Assembly (NCBI RefSeq): GCF_014174215.1
Contig: NZ_JABEQL010000005.1
Coordinates: forward strand, 124,001-188,000
Source: Gluconacetobacter tumulicola
GTDB taxonomy: Bacteria > Pseudomonadota > Alphaproteobacteria > Acetobacterales > Acetobacteraceae
Length of the DNA stretch: 64,000 bases
Direction of reading: 5' to 3'
The first letter of the stretch is position 1. Each line of letters starts with the position of its first letter. The translations under genes and the position numbers were made by a program. Under the pieces are notes generated by a model. The model was not told the origin of the DNA. It made no database searches and saw only the letters and a list, made by a program, of their open reading frames with translations. This document shows, piece after piece, positions 62,074 to 64,000 of the stretch.

Positions 62074-62901
62074 ATGGCGATCTGGGGTAAATTATTCGGT
62101 GGTGTGGCGGGGTTCGCGGTCGGCGGCCCCATGGGCGCCGTGCTGGGCGCGGCGCTTGGTCATGCGGCGGATAACGGATCGATCCTGGAAACGCCCGTCG
62201 GCGGCTGGACCGACCGCTGGGGCCCCCGAATGAATGCCGACCCGAATGGGGCGGCCACTTTCGTGGCGGCCAAGCTGGCCTCGGTGATGGGCAAGCGCGA
62301 CCAGCTCTATGGGCTGGTGATGGTCGTGTTATGCGCCAAGGTCGCCAAATGCGACGGACCGGTGAACCGGGCCGAAATCGACGCCTTCAAGCGCCGGTTT
62401 CAGATCCCTGCCGAGAACGCTAGCGATGTCGGCCGCCTGTTCGATCAGGCGCGGCAGCGGGTCGATGATTTCGAATCCTTCGCCGTCGAGTTGGGCCGGG
62501 CGTTCCACGACAAGTCTGAGATGCTGGAAGAGGCGCTCGCCGTCCTGTTCGGCATTGCCCGCGCCGATCTGGGACCGGACGAGGCACTGCATCCGGCGGA
62601 AATCCGTTTCCTGCGACGGGTGCACCAGGCCTTCGGCCTCGGCCCCGGGGCGTGGGACCGTGCCGAATCCGGCGGCGCGCGGCCCGATGTGAGCGAGATC
62701 GACGCCTATGCCGTGCTGGGCGTGGCCCGCAATGCGACGGACACCGAAGTGCGCGCAGCCTGGCGTGTCCTGGTGCGCGAACATCATCCCGACGCCATGA
62801 CGGCTCGAGGAGCCGACGAGGCGGCGTTGGAGGCCGCGGCCGGGCGGATCGCGCAGATCAATGCGGCATGGGACCGGGTTAAGCGCGACCGGAAGCTGTA
62901 G
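62074..62901 (+). CDS. TerB/DnaJ-domain (DjlA-like) co-chaperone
   Basis: 275 residues. The N-terminus (WGKLFGGVAGFAVGGPMGAV) is Gly-rich and may form a membrane anchor. TerB-like domain at about 80-185 (VMVVLCAKVAKCDGPVNRAE, then FHDKSEMLEEALAVLFGIAR), then a C-terminal J domain from 210 (SEIDAYAVLGVARNATDTEV; HPD motif in LVREHHPDAMTARG). DjlA-like proteins recruit DnaK to the membrane. The last 23 bases overlap the convergent mrp gene. Confidence 0.92.
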   Translation: MAIWGKLFGGVAGFAVGGPMGAVLGAALGHAADNGSILETPVGGWTDRWGPRMNADPNGAATFVAAKLASVMGKRDQLYGLVMVVLCAKVAKCDGPVNRAEIDAFKRRFQIPAENASDVGRLFDQARQRVDDFESFAVELGRAFHDKSEMLEEALAVLFGIARADLGPDEALHPAEIRFLRRVHQAFGLGPGAWDRAESGGARPDVSEIDAYAVLGVARNATDTEVRAAWRVLVREHHPDAMTARGADEAALEAAAGRIAQINAAWDRVKRDRKL

Positions 62902-63991
62902 CCCGCCTGACCGTCGCAGCCACCGTATGGGCCAGTGCCTGATAGGCCTGGCCGGCGGGGCTGTCGGGGGCCGAGATGACGATGGGGGCGCCGGCGTCAG
63001 CGCTGGCGCGGATATCGGCCAACAGTGGGATTTCACCCAGGAAAGGCACGCCCAGCGCCTCGGCCTCGGCCCGGGCGCCGCCATGGCCGAACAGGTCCGT
63101 GCGGTGGCCGCAGTTCGGGCAGCAGAAATAGGACATGTTCTCGACCACGCCCAGTACGGGGACGTTCATCTTCTCGAACATCGCGATCCCGCGCCGGGCG
63201 TCGAGTAGCGCGATATCCTGCGGGGTGGAGACGATGACCGCGCCTGCCAGCGAGACCTTCTGCGCCAGCGTCAGTTGCGCGTCGCCGGTGCCGGGGGGCA
63301 TGTCCACCACCAGCACGTCCAGTGCGCCCCATTCCACGTCGCTCAGAAGCTGACCCAGCGCGCCCATCACCATCGGGCCGCGCCAGATCATCGCCTGCCG
63401 TTCGTCCACCAGCAGGCCGATGGACATGGCGCGGATGCCCCACGCCTCCAGCGGCGCCATGCGGCCCTCGCGGACCTGGGGCGGTTGGTGCAGGCCCAAC
63501 ATGCGTGGCAGGGAGGGGCCGTGGATATCGGCATCGAGCAGGCCGACGCGCAGCCCCTCCATCCCCAGCCCGACGGCCAGGTTCACGGCGGTGGTGGACT
63601 TGCCGACGCCGCCCTTACCCGAGGCCACGGCGATGACGGTGCGCACCTCAGGCAGGATCGGCCCCTGCGCGGGGCGACCGCCGGGGCCGCCCAGGTTCAG
63701 CGGCCGGTGGCCGCCGCCCGGTGCGGGCGCGGGGGCGGATGCGGGGCGATGGGCTGTGAGGATCACACTCGCGGTACTGACGCCGGGCAGGGCGCGCAGC
63801 GCCTGTTCGGCCGCCGGAAGCAGGGGCTGGATGCGTCCGGCCGCCGCCCGGTCGGTGGTCAGGGCGACATGCAATGTCCCGTCGCGCAACATTGTCGTAT
63901 CCAGGGCCGCATGGTCCAGGATCGTCGATCCGTCCGCGTCGCGGACCTGGTGCAGGATGTCGGTGATCTGCGCCGGCGTGGGTTCCGTCAT
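62879..63991 (-). CDS. Iron-sulfur carrier P-loop ATPase (Mrp/ApbC/NBP35)
   Basis: 370 residues. N-terminal DUF59-like domain (TEPTPAQITDILHQVRDADG), then a Pro/Gly-rich linker, then the deviant Walker A SGKGGVGKSTTAVNLA, IHGPSLPRMLG, DMPPGTGDAQLTLAQKV and CysXXCys in SYFCCPNCGHRTDLFGHGGA. It carries Fe-S clusters to target proteins. Converges with the TerB/DnaJ gene. The fold and motif set are complete; mrp or apbC would be acceptable names. Confidence 0.95.
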   Translation of the reverse strand: MTEPTPAQITDILHQVRDADGSTILDHAALDTTMLRDGTLHVALTTDRAAAGRIQPLLPAAEQALRALPGVSTASVILTAHRPASAPAPAPGGGHRPLNLGGPGGRPAQGPILPEVRTVIAVASGKGGVGKSTTAVNLAVGLGMEGLRVGLLDADIHGPSLPRMLGLHQPPQVREGRMAPLEAWGIRAMSIGLLVDERQAMIWRGPMVMGALGQLLSDVEWGALDVLVVDMPPGTGDAQLTLAQKVSLAGAVIVSTPQDIALLDARRGIAMFEKMNVPVLGVVENMSYFCCPNCGHRTDLFGHGGARAEAEALGVPFLGEIPLLADIRASADAGAPIVISAPDSPAGQAYQALAHTVAATVRRATASGRA

Positions 63992-64000
63992 GGTCAGTCC

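Overview
The window reads as the right-hand end of an integrative and conjugative element (about 1-43,593) followed by ordinary chromosome (about 43,600-64,000) of an alphaproteobacterium, most likely an acetic acid bacterium (Acetobacteraceae). That placement is inference: it rests on GC-rich codon use, a cytochrome bo3 operon of acetic-acid-bacterial style, IS5 and IS701 elements, and a TrbE-J-K-L-F-G-I mating-pair cluster of alphaproteobacterial type. No database search was possible.

Conjugation block (1-5,978, + strand): the 3' end of trbE, then trbJ, a trbK-like exclusion gene, trbL, trbF, trbG, trbI and a DUF2274 gene, mostly joined by 1-4 base stop/start overlaps. The integrase (41,991-43,334, - strand) and a 45-base copy of the 3' part of tRNA-Gly(GCC) at 43,549-43,593 mark the other border. 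The intact tRNA should lie left of this window.

Cargo (5,950-41,100): a LysR regulator; two copies of an unrecognised 239-residue family (7,004-7,723 and 12,262-12,981), one between two alpha/beta hydrolases; two GlxA-type regulators, each diverging from oxidoreductase genes; a complete cyoABCD quinol oxidase plus catalase, visibly AT-richer than the surroundings; an AT-rich pentapeptide-repeat/DUF4365 gene pair bracketed by an IS5 and an IS701 copy; and several regulator-plus-redox-enzyme modules under HxlR, MarR/OhrR and TetR regulators (SDRs, zinc-type and AcuI-type dehydrogenases, cupins, an NTF2-like protein, an esterase, a CPBP protease, a DMT exporter, a MaoC hydratase). The theme is respiration, peroxide and electrophile or aldehyde tolerance. 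Decay is visible: a TetR gene with an amber codon and a deletion, an SDR stub, a degenerate second copy of the HxlR/oxidoreductase pair, and two IS3 remnants.

Chromosome (43,600-64,000): a D-amino-acid dehydrogenase-like gene with a polar amino-acid ABC transporter, an SDR and a class III aminotransferase; a DOPA-dioxygenase-like/F420-type reductase pair; an RcnB-like gene with 60-base tandem repeats; a 167-base palindromic element; then three neighbouring genes with internal deletions (amidase, LuxR regulator, APC permease). A two-gene ABC transporter, a nitroreductase and a PEBP protein lead to the queuosine genes queA-tgt-queG, a ribbon-helix-helix protein, a TerB/DnaJ protein and the Fe-S carrier ATPase Mrp/ApbC.
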